43,900 nt of DNA from positions 1 to 43,900 of the forward strand of contig JACRJC010000057.1 in the NCBI GenBank assembly GCA_016215555.1, written 5' to 3'. The translations under genes were made by a program, and so were the position numbers. How positions within the stretch are numbered: position 1 is the first letter of the stretch; each line of letters begins with the position of its first letter. A model generated the notes under the pieces. It saw only the letters and a program-made list of their open reading frames with translations. It had not been told where the DNA came from and did no database searches. The stretch comes from Rhodospirillales bacterium (GTDB lineage Bacteria > Pseudomonadota > Alphaproteobacteria > Rhodospirillales > WMHbin7). Of this stretch, positions 17,824-26,570 are shown piece by piece.

Positions 17824-18855
17824 ATGATACGCGTGATGCAGGCGATGGCGGGGGCCCAGTTCGGGGGCGCCGAGGCCTTTTTCGTCCGCCTGGCCATCGG
17901 TCTGCACAATAAGGGGCTGGATCAGCAACTTGTCATCCGCAATCATCCCCAGCGCGCCAAATATCTGCGCGACCACGGGCTTGACGTCATCGAATTGCCC
18001 TTCGGCGGACGTTTCGATTTGAAGACGCGCTTCGCCTTCAAGAAGGCGGTGGCCCAGTTCAAGCCCAAACTGGTGCTGACCTGGATGAACCGCGCCACCC
18101 AATTCTGCCCCGAGGGCGATTTCGTGCATGTCGGACGCCTCGGCGGCTATTACGACCTGAAATATTATCAGCGCTGCAAGCATCTGATCGGCAATACCGA
18201 AGACATCGTCGAATATTTGAAAAAGCAGGGCTGGGCGGCCGAGCGCGCCCATTATCTGCCCAACTTCGTTTCCGCCGAGAAACTGCCGCCCATCGATCGC
18301 AAAAGCCTGTTCACGCCCCCCAACGCCCCCTTGATTCTGGCCCTGGGCCGCTTGCACAAGAACAAGGCCTTCGACGTGCTGCTGAAAGCCATGGGTCAGG
18401 TGCCCGACGCCTATCTGTGGCTGGCCGGCGAGGGCGAACTGCGGGCCGAGTTGGAAGCCCTGGCCCAGCAAGTGGGGGTGAAGCCGCGCGTGCGCTTCCT
18501 GGGCTGGCGCGACGACGTGGCCGCCTTGTATGCCGCCGCCGACATTTTCGTCTGTCCCTCGCGCCATGAACCGTTGGGCAATGTGGTTCTCGAAGCCTGG
18601 GCGCAGGGCAAGCCGGTCATCGCCGCCGACAGCTACGGGCCCGGCACCTTGATCCAGCATGGCGAGAACGGCTTGCTGGTGCCGGTGGACGATGCCCAGG
18701 CGATGGGCCAGGCCCTGCAATGGATGGTCCGCAATCCCGGCGAGGCCAGGCGCATGGCCGAGGCGGGACAACGCACCTACGAGTCCGACTTTACCGAAGG
18801 CCGGGTGGTCGAGCGTTATATCGAATTTTTCGAAAGCATCGCCGGGGGCGCTTGA
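17824..18855 (+). CDS. GT4 family glycosyltransferase
   Basis: 343 residues from the ATG at 17824, 13 bp after the previous stop with AAGGGGAC as ribosome site. Classical GT-B retaining enzyme: QFGGAEAFFVRLAIGLHNKG, ILALGRLHKNKAFDVLLKAM, WLAGEGELRAELEALAQQVG, and the EX7E motif in CPSRHEPLGNVVLEAWAQGK. HVGRLGGYYDLKYYQRCKHL and LPNFVS place it with LPS/core-type GT4 enzymes of alphaproteobacteria. Acceptor and sugar cannot be told. Confidence 0.9.
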   Translation: MIRVMQAMAGAQFGGAEAFFVRLAIGLHNKGLDQQLVIRNHPQRAKYLRDHGLDVIELPFGGRFDLKTRFAFKKAVAQFKPKLVLTWMNRATQFCPEGDFVHVGRLGGYYDLKYYQRCKHLIGNTEDIVEYLKKQGWAAERAHYLPNFVSAEKLPPIDRKSLFTPPNAPLILALGRLHKNKAFDVLLKAMGQVPDAYLWLAGEGELRAELEALAQQVGVKPRVRFLGWRDDVAALYAAADIFVCPSRHEPLGNVVLEAWAQGKPVIAADSYGPGTLIQHGENGLLVPVDDAQAMGQALQWMVRNPGEARRMAEAGQRTYESDFTEGRVVERYIEFFESIAGGA

Positions 18856-20621
18856 TGTGCGGCATCGCGGGCATTGCGACAATCGACGGCCTCGATCCCG
18901 ATTCCTTGCTGCTTGACAGGCTGGCCGCCGCCCTGGCCCATCGCGGCCCCGACGGTCAGGGCCGCTATCTGCAAAACGGCGTCGGCCTGATTCAGGTCCG
19001 CCTGGCCATCATCGATCTCGAAGGCGGGCGCCAGCCCCTGCACGAGCCTCGGGGCGCGGTGCTGGTCGGCAATGGCGAGATTTACAATTACAAGGAACTG
19101 GCGGCGGATTTGCCCGATGTCGCTTTCGCCACCGCCTCGGACTGCGAGCCGCCCCTGCATCTGTGGCGGCGCGCGGGTTCCGGCTTTGCGCAGCGCCTGC
19201 GCGGCATGTATGCCCTGGCCATCTTCGATCCCCTCACCAAGCGTCTGACCCTGTCTCGCGATCCCTTCGGCATCAAGCCGCTTTACTATGCCGAGACGGC
19301 CAAGGGATTCGTCTTTGCTTCCGAAGCCCAGGCCCTGGTGGCGGCGGGGCTGGTCGAGGCGCGGGAAAATCAGAAAGCCAGGGACGAGTTGCTGCAGTTG
19401 CAATTCACCACCGGAGCCGAGACCATCTTCGCCGGCATCTGGCGGCTGCTGCCCGGCGAGACGCTGGTGGTGGACAAGGGCCGCATCGTCGAGCGCCACC
19501 GCCTCGAGGCCCTGCCCGTCGGCGGTACGGCCAGCAACAGCCATGACGGATTCCTGTACGAGCTTGACGGCGTGCTGGCCGAAAGCGTTTCCTTTCACCA
19601 GCGCTCGGACGTGCCCTATGGCATGTTCCTGTCCGGCGGCATCGACAGTTCGGCCCTGCTGGCCCTGATGGCGCGTCTGAATGAAAGACCGGTGCTGGCC
19701 TTCACGGCGCATTTTCCGGGTTCCAGCGCCAGGGACGAGCGCAGCCATGCCGCGCGCGTGGCCAAGGAGCTGAAGGCCGAACGCATCGACGTTCCCTTTA
19801 CCGAGGCCGATTTCTGGCAATTGCTGCCCGCCGTCGCCGCCGCCATGGACGATCCGGCCGCCGATTATGCCTGCCTGCCCACCTTCAAGCTGGCGCAGGA
19901 AGCTCGTAAGCATGTGAAGGTGATTCTGTCGGGCGAAGGCGGCGACGAATTGTTTGCCGGCTATGGCCGTTACCGCCAGGCCATGCGGCCTTGGCCCTTG
20001 ACCAGGAAAATGCGCCGTCACGGCACGTTCGACGGATTGGGCGTGCTCAGGACCGACCCGTCCTTCTGGCGCCAGGGCATCGCCAGCGCCGAACGCGAGC
20101 AGGCGGTTCCAGGGCGCACGCGCCTGCAGGCCGCGCAGGCCGTCGATTGTGCCGACTGGCTACCCAATGATTTGCTGACCAAGCTCGACCGCTGCCTGAT
20201 GGCGCATGGGGTCGAGGGGCGGGTGCCCTTCCTCGATCCCCTGGTCGCCGCCTTCGCCTTCCGTCTGCCCGACGCCATGAAGGTGCATAAGGGGCTGGGC
20301 AAATGGGCCTTGCGCCGTTGGCTGGACAAGGTGCTGCCGGTGGCCGGGGCCTTCGACAAGAAACGCGGCTTTACCGTGCCGGTCGGCGACTGGATCGCCG
20401 AGAAGGGGCAGGCCCTGGGGCCGCTGATGGCGGCGCAGCCTTCCATTCAAGTTCTTTGCCGCCCGCATGAGGTGGAAAATCTGTTCCGTCATGCTTCCAG
20501 GCAGGGTTTTGCCGCCTGGACGCTTCTTTTCTATGCTCTGTGGCATGGACGGCATATGCTGGGCCAGCGCCATCAGGGCGATGTTTTCGATTGTTTGGAT
20601 GCGATGAGATGTTCGAGCTGA
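18855..20621 (+). CDS. Asparagine synthase-like glutamine-dependent amidotransferase
   Basis: 588 residues. The Ntn glutaminase domain starts at the nucleophile (MCGIAG, Cys2 after Met removal) and has LAHRGPDGQG and GNGEIYNYKEL. SRDPFGIKPLYYA precedes the synthase domain, whose ATP PP-loop is FLSGGIDSSALLALM near residue 258. LSGEGGDELFAGYGRYRQAM and VEGRVPFLDPLVAAF are also conserved. It may make asparagine, but AsnB relatives inside glycan clusters often amidate sugars or other acids; its place between a GT4 and a PyrC-like gene favours that. Overlaps the upstream stop by 1 bp. Confidence 0.88.
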   Translation: MCGIAGIATIDGLDPDSLLLDRLAAALAHRGPDGQGRYLQNGVGLIQVRLAIIDLEGGRQPLHEPRGAVLVGNGEIYNYKELAADLPDVAFATASDCEPPLHLWRRAGSGFAQRLRGMYALAIFDPLTKRLTLSRDPFGIKPLYYAETAKGFVFASEAQALVAAGLVEARENQKARDELLQLQFTTGAETIFAGIWRLLPGETLVVDKGRIVERHRLEALPVGGTASNSHDGFLYELDGVLAESVSFHQRSDVPYGMFLSGGIDSSALLALMARLNERPVLAFTAHFPGSSARDERSHAARVAKELKAERIDVPFTEADFWQLLPAVAAAMDDPAADYACLPTFKLAQEARKHVKVILSGEGGDELFAGYGRYRQAMRPWPLTRKMRRHGTFDGLGVLRTDPSFWRQGIASAEREQAVPGRTRLQAAQAVDCADWLPNDLLTKLDRCLMAHGVEGRVPFLDPLVAAFAFRLPDAMKVHKGLGKWALRRWLDKVLPVAGAFDKKRGFTVPVGDWIAEKGQALGPLMAAQPSIQVLCRPHEVENLFRHASRQGFAAWTLLFYALWHGRHMLGQRHQGDVFDCLDAMRCSS

Positions 20622-21931
20622 TCGTCAAGGGCGGCATCGCCGTCACTCCCAACGGCGCCGAGGAAGTGGATATCGGCCTGATCGAGGGGCGCATCGCCGC
20701 CCTGGGCATGTTGGATGCCGGGCAGGCCGCCCAGGTCATCGACGCCAAGGGGCTGCATGTGCTGCCGGGCGTCATCGACACCCAGGTTCATATGCGCGAA
20801 CCCGGCAACGAACATAAGGAAGATTTGAGCACCGGCACCGCCGCCGCCGCCCTGGGCGGTGTCGCCGGCGTTTTCGAGATGCCCAACACCAAGCCCTCGA
20901 CCACCACGCCGGAAATGCTGGAAGACAAGCTGAACCGCGCCCGGGGCCGGGCCTGGGTCGAACATGCCTTCTATCTCGGCGCCTCGCCGGACAATGCCCT
21001 GCATCTGGGCAATTGGGAACGGTTGCCCGGCTGCGCCGGCGTCAAGGTCTTCATGGGCTCATCGACCGGCACCTTGCTGATCGACAGCAAGGAAACGCTG
21101 CTGCAGATCGCCCGCACAGGACGGCGGCGCATGGCCGTGCATGCCGAGGACGAGGCGCGCCTGAAAGAGCGTCATCATCTGGTCGAGGGCAAGGGAGCAT
21201 CTCCAGCCCTGCATCCGGTTTGGCGCGACGAGGAAACGGCCCGTCTGGCCACCTGGCGCCTGCTGGATATCGCCCGCGCCGCCAATCGGCTGGTACATGT
21301 GTTGCATGTGACGACGGCGGAAGAGATGGAGATCCTGGCCCGCTACCGCGACGTCGCCAGCGTCGAAGTGACTCCGCAGCATCTGACTCTGGCAGCTCCT
21401 GAATGCTACGAACGCCTGGGCACCTATGCGCAGATGAATCCGCCCATCCGCGACGAGCGCCACCGCGACGCCCTGTGGGCGGCGGTGCGTGCCGGTTTGG
21501 TCGATTGCCTGGGCTCGGATCACGCGCCGCACACGCGCGAGGAAAAGGACAAGCCCTATCCGAATAGCCCGTCGGGCATGCCGGGCGTGCAGACGCTGGT
21601 GCCTTTGATGCTGGACCACGTCAATGCCGGACGCTTAAGTCTGCAGCGCTTCGTCGATCTGACCAGCGCCGGTCCCGCCCGTCTGTTCGGCCTGGCCGCC
21701 AAGGGACGCATCGCCTTGGGCTATGACGCCGACCTCACCCTGGTCGATCTGAAGGCCAGGAAGACCATCACCAATCAATGGATCGCCAGCCGCTGCGGCT
21801 GGACGCCCTTCGACGGCATGACCGTCACCGGCTGGCCGATGGCGACCCTGGTGCGCGGTCAGGTGGTGATGTTCGAGGGTCAGCTTCAGGGCCAGCCCAT
21901 CGGCCAGCCTTTCCGCTTCCACGGATGCTGA
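20609..21931 (+). CDS. Dihydroorotase-family amidohydrolase (PyrC-like) with Gln in the first metal site
   Basis: 440 residues from the ATG at 20609, overlapping the previous gene by 13 bp. Follows class I dihydroorotase: LPGVIDTQVHMREPGNEHKE, VFEMPNTKPSTTTPEML, the lysine that is carboxylated (K146 in GCAGVKVFMGSSTG), H178 in VHAEDE, H233 in HVLHVTTAEEM and D304 in GSDHAPHTREEKDKPYPN. The metal motif is QVH (59-61) instead of HxH. I recall similar QVH variants in other alphaproteobacterial enzymes annotated as dihydroorotase. Its setting in a glycan operon leaves open whether it works on dihydroorotate. Confidence 0.85.
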   Translation: MFELIVKGGIAVTPNGAEEVDIGLIEGRIAALGMLDAGQAAQVIDAKGLHVLPGVIDTQVHMREPGNEHKEDLSTGTAAAALGGVAGVFEMPNTKPSTTTPEMLEDKLNRARGRAWVEHAFYLGASPDNALHLGNWERLPGCAGVKVFMGSSTGTLLIDSKETLLQIARTGRRRMAVHAEDEARLKERHHLVEGKGASPALHPVWRDEETARLATWRLLDIARAANRLVHVLHVTTAEEMEILARYRDVASVEVTPQHLTLAAPECYERLGTYAQMNPPIRDERHRDALWAAVRAGLVDCLGSDHAPHTREEKDKPYPNSPSGMPGVQTLVPLMLDHVNAGRLSLQRFVDLTSAGPARLFGLAAKGRIALGYDADLTLVDLKARKTITNQWIASRCGWTPFDGMTVTGWPMATLVRGQVVMFEGQLQGQPIGQPFRFHGC

Positions 21932-22779
21932 GACTCGGCCCGCCTCGCCTTAGTTTCGTCATTCCGGCCTGGAATCAGGAACGCTTTCTGATCGGCGCCG
22001 TCGGCAGCGCTTTGTCGCAAACCATCCACGATATCGAAGTGGTGGTGGTCGATGACGCCAGCAGCGATGCGACGCCCGACATGCTGGCCGCCATCGACGA
22101 TCCAAGGCTGACCGTCATCCGCTCGCCTGCGAATCTGGGGCCGGGCGGGGCCAGGAATCTGGGGCTGGAAACGGCGGGTGCCGCCATCGTCGCCTTTCTC
22201 GACGCCGACGACATGGCGGCCCCCGAACGGGCGGAGAGTCAGTTGGCCTTCTTCGATGCCCATCCGCAGCATGTGCTGGTGGGATCGGCTTACGGCGTCA
22301 TCGACGAGAACGACAAGATGCTGGGCGTCGAGCGACCCTTGGAAACCGAGGATGCGCAGTTGCGCCTGACCTCCTTGTTCCTAAGCCCGGTCCATCTGAC
22401 CAGCTCGGCCATCCGGGCCGATGCCGCCAGGGCCCATGACATACGCTTTCCGGAAGATTCCAGAATCGTCGAGGATTACCGCTTCGTCTCGGCGCTGATC
22501 CGTCATGGCCTGGTGGCGAATTTACCCGATGTGCTGACCTATTACCGCCGCCACGACGCCATGACCTCGCGCCTCTTCGAAAGCCAGGGCTGGCAGGGAT
22601 TCGCCGAAGCTTCGGCGGCCAATATCCGCGGCCTGGGCGTCGATTGCGATGCCGGCCTGGCGGCGCGCCTGACCCAGATTCACCTGGCCCGCCTGCAAGG
22701 GAAATCTTGCGACGAGGATTTGCTGGAACAGATTTACGACAAGCTTAAGGAACTGCACGCAGCGCAAGCAGAGCCCTGA
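21925..22779 (+). CDS. GT2 family glycosyltransferase (GT-A fold)
   Basis: 284 residues from the ATG at 21925, which overlaps the previous gene by 7 bp. LSFVIPAWNQERFLIGAVGS, IEVVVVDDASSDATPDMLAA, NLGPGGARNLGLETA and the DxD-type FLDADDMAAPERAESQ are standard GT2 motifs. DSRIVEDYRFVSALIRHGLV and LTYYRRHDAMTSRL complete the catalytic domain. Last gene of the operon. Its 3' end overlaps the convergent TPR gene by 35 bp. Confidence 0.9.
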   Translation: MLRLGPPRLSFVIPAWNQERFLIGAVGSALSQTIHDIEVVVVDDASSDATPDMLAAIDDPRLTVIRSPANLGPGGARNLGLETAGAAIVAFLDADDMAAPERAESQLAFFDAHPQHVLVGSAYGVIDENDKMLGVERPLETEDAQLRLTSLFLSPVHLTSSAIRADAARAHDIRFPEDSRIVEDYRFVSALIRHGLVANLPDVLTYYRRHDAMTSRLFESQGWQGFAEASAANIRGLGVDCDAGLAARLTQIHLARLQGKSCDEDLLEQIYDKLKELHAAQAEP

Positions 22780-23965
22780 GTGCCAGCGCCATTTTAGCCA
22801 TCGGGGCCCGCCAATCGTTCAGTTGTTCCTGGCGGAACAATTTCAGCGACGGATACCAAGGCGATTCGCCGCCGGAATCGCCCCAGCGCCAATCGCCGCC
22901 GATGCGCAGCCCCGCGAAACAAGGCTTGTTCATGGCCCCGCACAGATGGGCCAGGGCGGTGTCGGGCGATATCACCACATCCAGATGCGCCAATACGGCG
23001 GCGGTTTCGGCGAAATCGGTCAGGCGGTGGGTGAAATTCTCGACCAAGGCCGGCGGTTCGTCGGCCTGTCCAACCTGCAACGAGATGAAGCGCAGGCCGT
23101 CGATGGCCAGCACGGGTTCCAAGGCACGCAAGCCAAAGGAGCGGCGGGCATCGGCCGGATGCTGGGGATTGCCCTGCCAGGCCAGGCCGACCTTGAGTCG
23201 CCTGTCGTCAAGCCGTGGGCTCCAGGCCAGGGCGCGGTCGGGGTCGGCGGCGAGATAGGGCGGCATGGGACCGAAGACGCCGAACAATCCGGCCAGCGAC
23301 ATCAGGGGAATCTGACGCTCGGCTTGGATGGGCGCGCCGAAAGCCAGAACCTCGATTTTCGGAAAGCTGAAGGCCAGCAGCGACACCAGTTCGGGATGCA
23401 CCAGCAGAATCGTCTTCGCTGCCAGTTCCTGAACCAGACCCAGATATCGGGCGAAATGAAGGACGTCGCCGAGCCCCTGTTCCGCCCAGACGCAGAGCGG
23501 GCCGTCGAAGCGCTTTCCGTCCCACAGCGGCGCCACGATGGGGGCGGGCAGGGATTGCGGGCGCAGAAGGCGGTTTTCGAACAAGCGGAATCCCGCCTTC
23601 CATTCCTGCTTGCGCAGCAAGGCCAGCGATTTGTTCCAGCCGGCGGCGACCGAGGCGGGGTCGATCTCCAGGGCCTCGTCCAGAATGGCGCTGGCGTCCT
23701 CGGTCTGTCCGAGATCCAGCAGGACCGAACCCAGGCTGATCCGGCTGTCGGCGCGCGCGGGATCGAGATCGAGAGCGTCGAGGAAGTTTTGCGCCGCTTC
23801 CAGCAACCGCCCCATGCCGGCCAGGGCGTTGCCCAGATTGTGCCTGGCGTCCGCCGAGTTGGGGTCGAGGGTCGTCACCATGGCCCAGGACAGGGCGGCC
23901 TGCCGGTCATCGCCCCGGACTCTGGCCTGCTGAGCGCGTTCGACCCATTCGGTCAATTCAGACAT
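22745..23965 (-). CDS. TPR protein with GT9-like C-terminal domain (shorter copy)
   Basis: 406 residues. About three TPR units in the first 120 residues (LSWAMVTTLDPNSADARHNL, AQNFLDALDLDPARADSRIS, ILDEALEIDPASVAAGWNKS). Then LWDGKRFDGPLCVWAEQGLG and DVLHFARYLGLVQEL start a glycosyltransferase-B domain. VGLAWQGNPQHPADARRSF and VVISPDTALAHLCGAMNKPC resemble GT9 donor-binding blocks, followed by the tail SPWYPSLKLFRQEQLNDW. Such proteins occur in several copies in Rhodospirillales; enzymatic activity is not proven. Overlaps the next gene start by 8 bp. Confidence 0.82.
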   Translation of the reverse strand: MSELTEWVERAQQARVRGDDRQAALSWAMVTTLDPNSADARHNLGNALAGMGRLLEAAQNFLDALDLDPARADSRISLGSVLLDLGQTEDASAILDEALEIDPASVAAGWNKSLALLRKQEWKAGFRLFENRLLRPQSLPAPIVAPLWDGKRFDGPLCVWAEQGLGDVLHFARYLGLVQELAAKTILLVHPELVSLLAFSFPKIEVLAFGAPIQAERQIPLMSLAGLFGVFGPMPPYLAADPDRALAWSPRLDDRRLKVGLAWQGNPQHPADARRSFGLRALEPVLAIDGLRFISLQVGQADEPPALVENFTHRLTDFAETAAVLAHLDVVISPDTALAHLCGAMNKPCFAGLRIGGDWRWGDSGGESPWYPSLKLFRQEQLNDWRAPMAKMALALRALLALRAVP

Positions 23966-25700
23966 GAAATCCTTTCAGGCCTTCGGCAATGGCGGCGACG
24001 GGCGTTGTCCAATCGCCGGGTTTGGGTTGGCGGAACAGACGCGCCTTTGGATACCAGACCGAGCTTTGGCCGCTCATCTGCCAGCGCCAGTCGGGGATGT
24101 CGGGCAGCAGCAGCCACAGCGGCTTGCCCAACGCTCCGGCCAGATGGGCGATGGCGGTGTCCGAGGTGACGACCAGATCAAGCGCTTCGACGATGGCGGC
24201 GGTTGCATCGAAATCGCCGCCGATGGCAGGATCGTCTTCATCGCCGAGATCGAGCGGCCCTTCCGAAAGCCGAAGCAATTGCTCGCGCCCGACGCCATGC
24301 TGAAGCGAGGCTAGGCGGATGCCGGGAACGTCCAGCAGCGGCAGCAAAGGCCCCAGTCCGGGCGAGCGCCGTCGATCAGCGTGGAAACCCGGATTGCCCT
24401 GCCAGGACAGCCCGATCCAGGGCCCCTGGCCCAGGCGCCTTTTCCAATAAGCCACGCGATCCGGATCGGCGTTCAAATAGGCGCCGGGGGCGTAGGGTGC
24501 TTCCAGGAAGTTGGGCAAGGAGAGCATGGCGACATGGGCCTTGGCGCGGGGCAAATCCTGCCCGCGCGGGACGACGGTGACCATGGGGAACGAGCGCTGA
24601 AAAAGAGGTGTCTGCTTGGGATCGGCTTCCAGAACGATATTCGAAGCCAGTGCGGCCAGCTTGGGGATGTAGCGGACGAACTGGAAAGCGTCGCCCAGGC
24701 CCTGCTCGGCATGGACCAGCAGAATTCCATCCTCGACCGGCTTTCCATCCCAGGGCGGGCAGCCGAAATCGCGCTTGGGGGTCGAGAAGCTTTGCATCTC
24801 CCAGCGCCATTCGGCTTCCTGGAAGCCTTCCCGCCAGCGTCCCTTCAGGAACAGGAGGGTGGCCAGATTCCAATGCGCGTCGGCAAAGTCCGGATTGGCC
24901 CGCAAGGCTTCCCGCAAAATCTCTTCCGCGTCCTCGATACGCCCCATTTCCTTGAAGGCGATGGCCAGATTGTTGGCCAGACGGACATCCTTGGGGGCGT
25001 TGGCCCTGGCCTCGGCGAACAGTCTGGCCGCTTCGTCGAAATCATCCTCGCTCATGGCCAGATTGCCCAGATTGAACAAGGCCGGCGCATGGCCGGGGGC
25101 AATCATCAAGGCCTGCCGATAAAGGGCGCTGGCGCTGTCCTTGTCCTGGCGGGCGAGGCGCGCATTGCCCAGCATGACCAGCGGCAGGGGATTGCCGGTT
25201 TCCAGCAGGCAGACGAAGTAAAGCAGTTCGTCGGCTTCCTCGAAGCGCATGCGGCGCATCAGAAGATCGGCCAGCGCCATCATCGCCGCCGAATCGTTCT
25301 CGTTCATGGTCAGATGATGCTGCCAGGCCGAGATGGCCTGGTCGATTTGGCCCGTTTCCTGGAAGGCCTGGGCCAGACAGCGGCTGGCCTCCTTGGCCGT
25401 GGCTTTCGAAAGAGAGGCTTTTTTCAGGTTGGGGATGGCTTCGCCGAAACGCCCCAGCGCCACCAGGGCCTGTCCCAAACCCAGGCGGATATCCGCATTG
25501 TCGGGGTCGAAATCATAGGCATTGCCGAAGAAATCGTAGGCCTGGCCGAATTGGCGGAGCTTAAGGGCGATTTCGCCCAGGCGCCGCCAGGCTTGCGGCT
25601 GTTGGGGATTGGTCCGAACCAAGGCCCAAAACGCCGCCTGGGCCTCCATCAACTGCCCGGCTTCAAACAGCGCTTCGGCAGCCGCGGGTTTGTCGCTCAT
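23958..25700 (-). CDS. TPR protein with GT9-like C-terminal domain (longer copy)
   Basis: 580 residues. Roughly eight TPR units fill residues 1-300 (for example AWRRLGEIALKLRQFGQAYD, ALFNLGNLAMSEDDFDEAAR). The C-terminal half has PPWDGKPVEDGILLVHAEQG, LGDAFQFVRYIPKLA, IGLSWQGNPGFHADRRRSPG, VVTSDTAIAHLAGALGKPLW and SSVWYPKARLFRQPKPGDW, the same domain as in the neighbour at 22745. The pair look like tandem relatives with different TPR numbers. Possible role in glycan assembly or glycosylation of surface proteins is inferred from fold and location. Confidence 0.82.
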   Translation of the reverse strand: MSDKPAAAEALFEAGQLMEAQAAFWALVRTNPQQPQAWRRLGEIALKLRQFGQAYDFFGNAYDFDPDNADIRLGLGQALVALGRFGEAIPNLKKASLSKATAKEASRCLAQAFQETGQIDQAISAWQHHLTMNENDSAAMMALADLLMRRMRFEEADELLYFVCLLETGNPLPLVMLGNARLARQDKDSASALYRQALMIAPGHAPALFNLGNLAMSEDDFDEAARLFAEARANAPKDVRLANNLAIAFKEMGRIEDAEEILREALRANPDFADAHWNLATLLFLKGRWREGFQEAEWRWEMQSFSTPKRDFGCPPWDGKPVEDGILLVHAEQGLGDAFQFVRYIPKLAALASNIVLEADPKQTPLFQRSFPMVTVVPRGQDLPRAKAHVAMLSLPNFLEAPYAPGAYLNADPDRVAYWKRRLGQGPWIGLSWQGNPGFHADRRRSPGLGPLLPLLDVPGIRLASLQHGVGREQLLRLSEGPLDLGDEDDPAIGGDFDATAAIVEALDLVVTSDTAIAHLAGALGKPLWLLLPDIPDWRWQMSGQSSVWYPKARLFRQPKPGDWTTPVAAIAEGLKGFHV

Positions 25701-25709
25701 GGCGCAAGG

Positions 25710-26564
25710 TTAGCCGATCAGGGGAGCCGGCGCCACCCACCAGCCGGGCTGATTGGCGGCCAACGACCTTGCCGCGTTCCTAGCCTCCTCCTCGCCGGCG
25801 AAGATGCCGAAACAGGTGGCACCGCTGCCCGACATCCGGGCCAGCAGGCAGCCCTTCTCGGCCTCGAGCGCCTTCTTGACGTCGGCGATGGCCGGGACCA
25901 GCGAGATGGCCGGCGGGGCCAGATCGTTCCGGCGGTCGCGCAGAAGGCGGACCAGATCGCGCAGATCGCTGGGCGGGGCGTCGAAGGGGGCGGGGGCCGA
26001 GAAGGGGCCGCTGCGGGCCTTGAAGACCGGCGGCGTCGCCAGGGGGATTGCGGGATTGACCAGCACCAGCCAGGCTTCGGGCAGGATGGGGGCTTGGGTC
26101 AGGCGGTCGCCCACACCTTGCATGAAGACAGCCTTGCCCTTCAGACACACCGGCACATCGGCGCCCAGCTTCAGCCCCAGGCCGGCAAGCTGGCTCTCGC
26201 CGGGTTTCAGATGCCAAAGCCGGACCAGCGCCTTCAGCGTCGCCGCGGCATCGGCCGAGCCGCCGCCGATGCCCGAAGCGATGGGCAGAACCTTCTCGAG
26301 CGTGATGGCGGCATGGGCCGGAACGCCGAAAGTCTCGGCCAGCAGGCGGGCCGCCCTCAAAACCAGATTGTCGGGCTCGTTTTGCAGATTCCTGGCCATC
26401 GGCCCCGCAAGCGCCAGCGACAGTCCGTCGCCTTCCTTGACGGTGACGCGGTCGCCGACGCCGGCGAAGACGACCAGGCTGTCCAAGTCGTGAAAGCCGT
26501 CATCGCGTTTGGCGACGACATGCAGATACAGGTTCAGCTTGGCGGGAGCGAATTCGGAAATCAC
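25710..26564 (-). CDS. ispE: 4-diphosphocytidyl-2-C-methyl-D-erythritol kinase
   Basis: Phosphorylates CDP-methylerythritol in the MEP isoprenoid pathway. 284 residues, the normal length. GHMP kinase motifs: [20 protein letters not shown] (substrate Lys/Asp region), ATP loop [40 protein letters not shown], and C-terminal [15 protein letters not shown]. The start is a GTG at 26564, 6 bp after the stop of the TPR lipoprotein gene, so the two are likely co-transcribed. Confidence 0.97.
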   Translation of the reverse strand: MISEFAPAKLNLYLHVVAKRDDGFHDLDSLVVFAGVGDRVTVKEGDGLSLALAGPMARNLQNEPDNLVLRAARLLAETFGVPAHAAITLEKVLPIASGIGGGSADAAATLKALVRLWHLKPGESQLAGLGLKLGADVPVCLKGKAVFMQGVGDRLTQAPILPEAWLVLVNPAIPLATPPVFKARSGPFSAPAPFDAPPSDLRDLVRLLRDRRNDLAPPAISLVPAIADVKKALEAEKGCLLARMSGSGATCFGIFAGEEEARNAARSLAANQPGWWVAPAPLIG

Positions 26565-26570
26565 GAGCGA

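Noticed and set aside
22823..24169. Plus-strand frame opposite the TPR-GT9 gene
   Set aside because: Antisense shadow with low-complexity Gln/Gly/Arg content.
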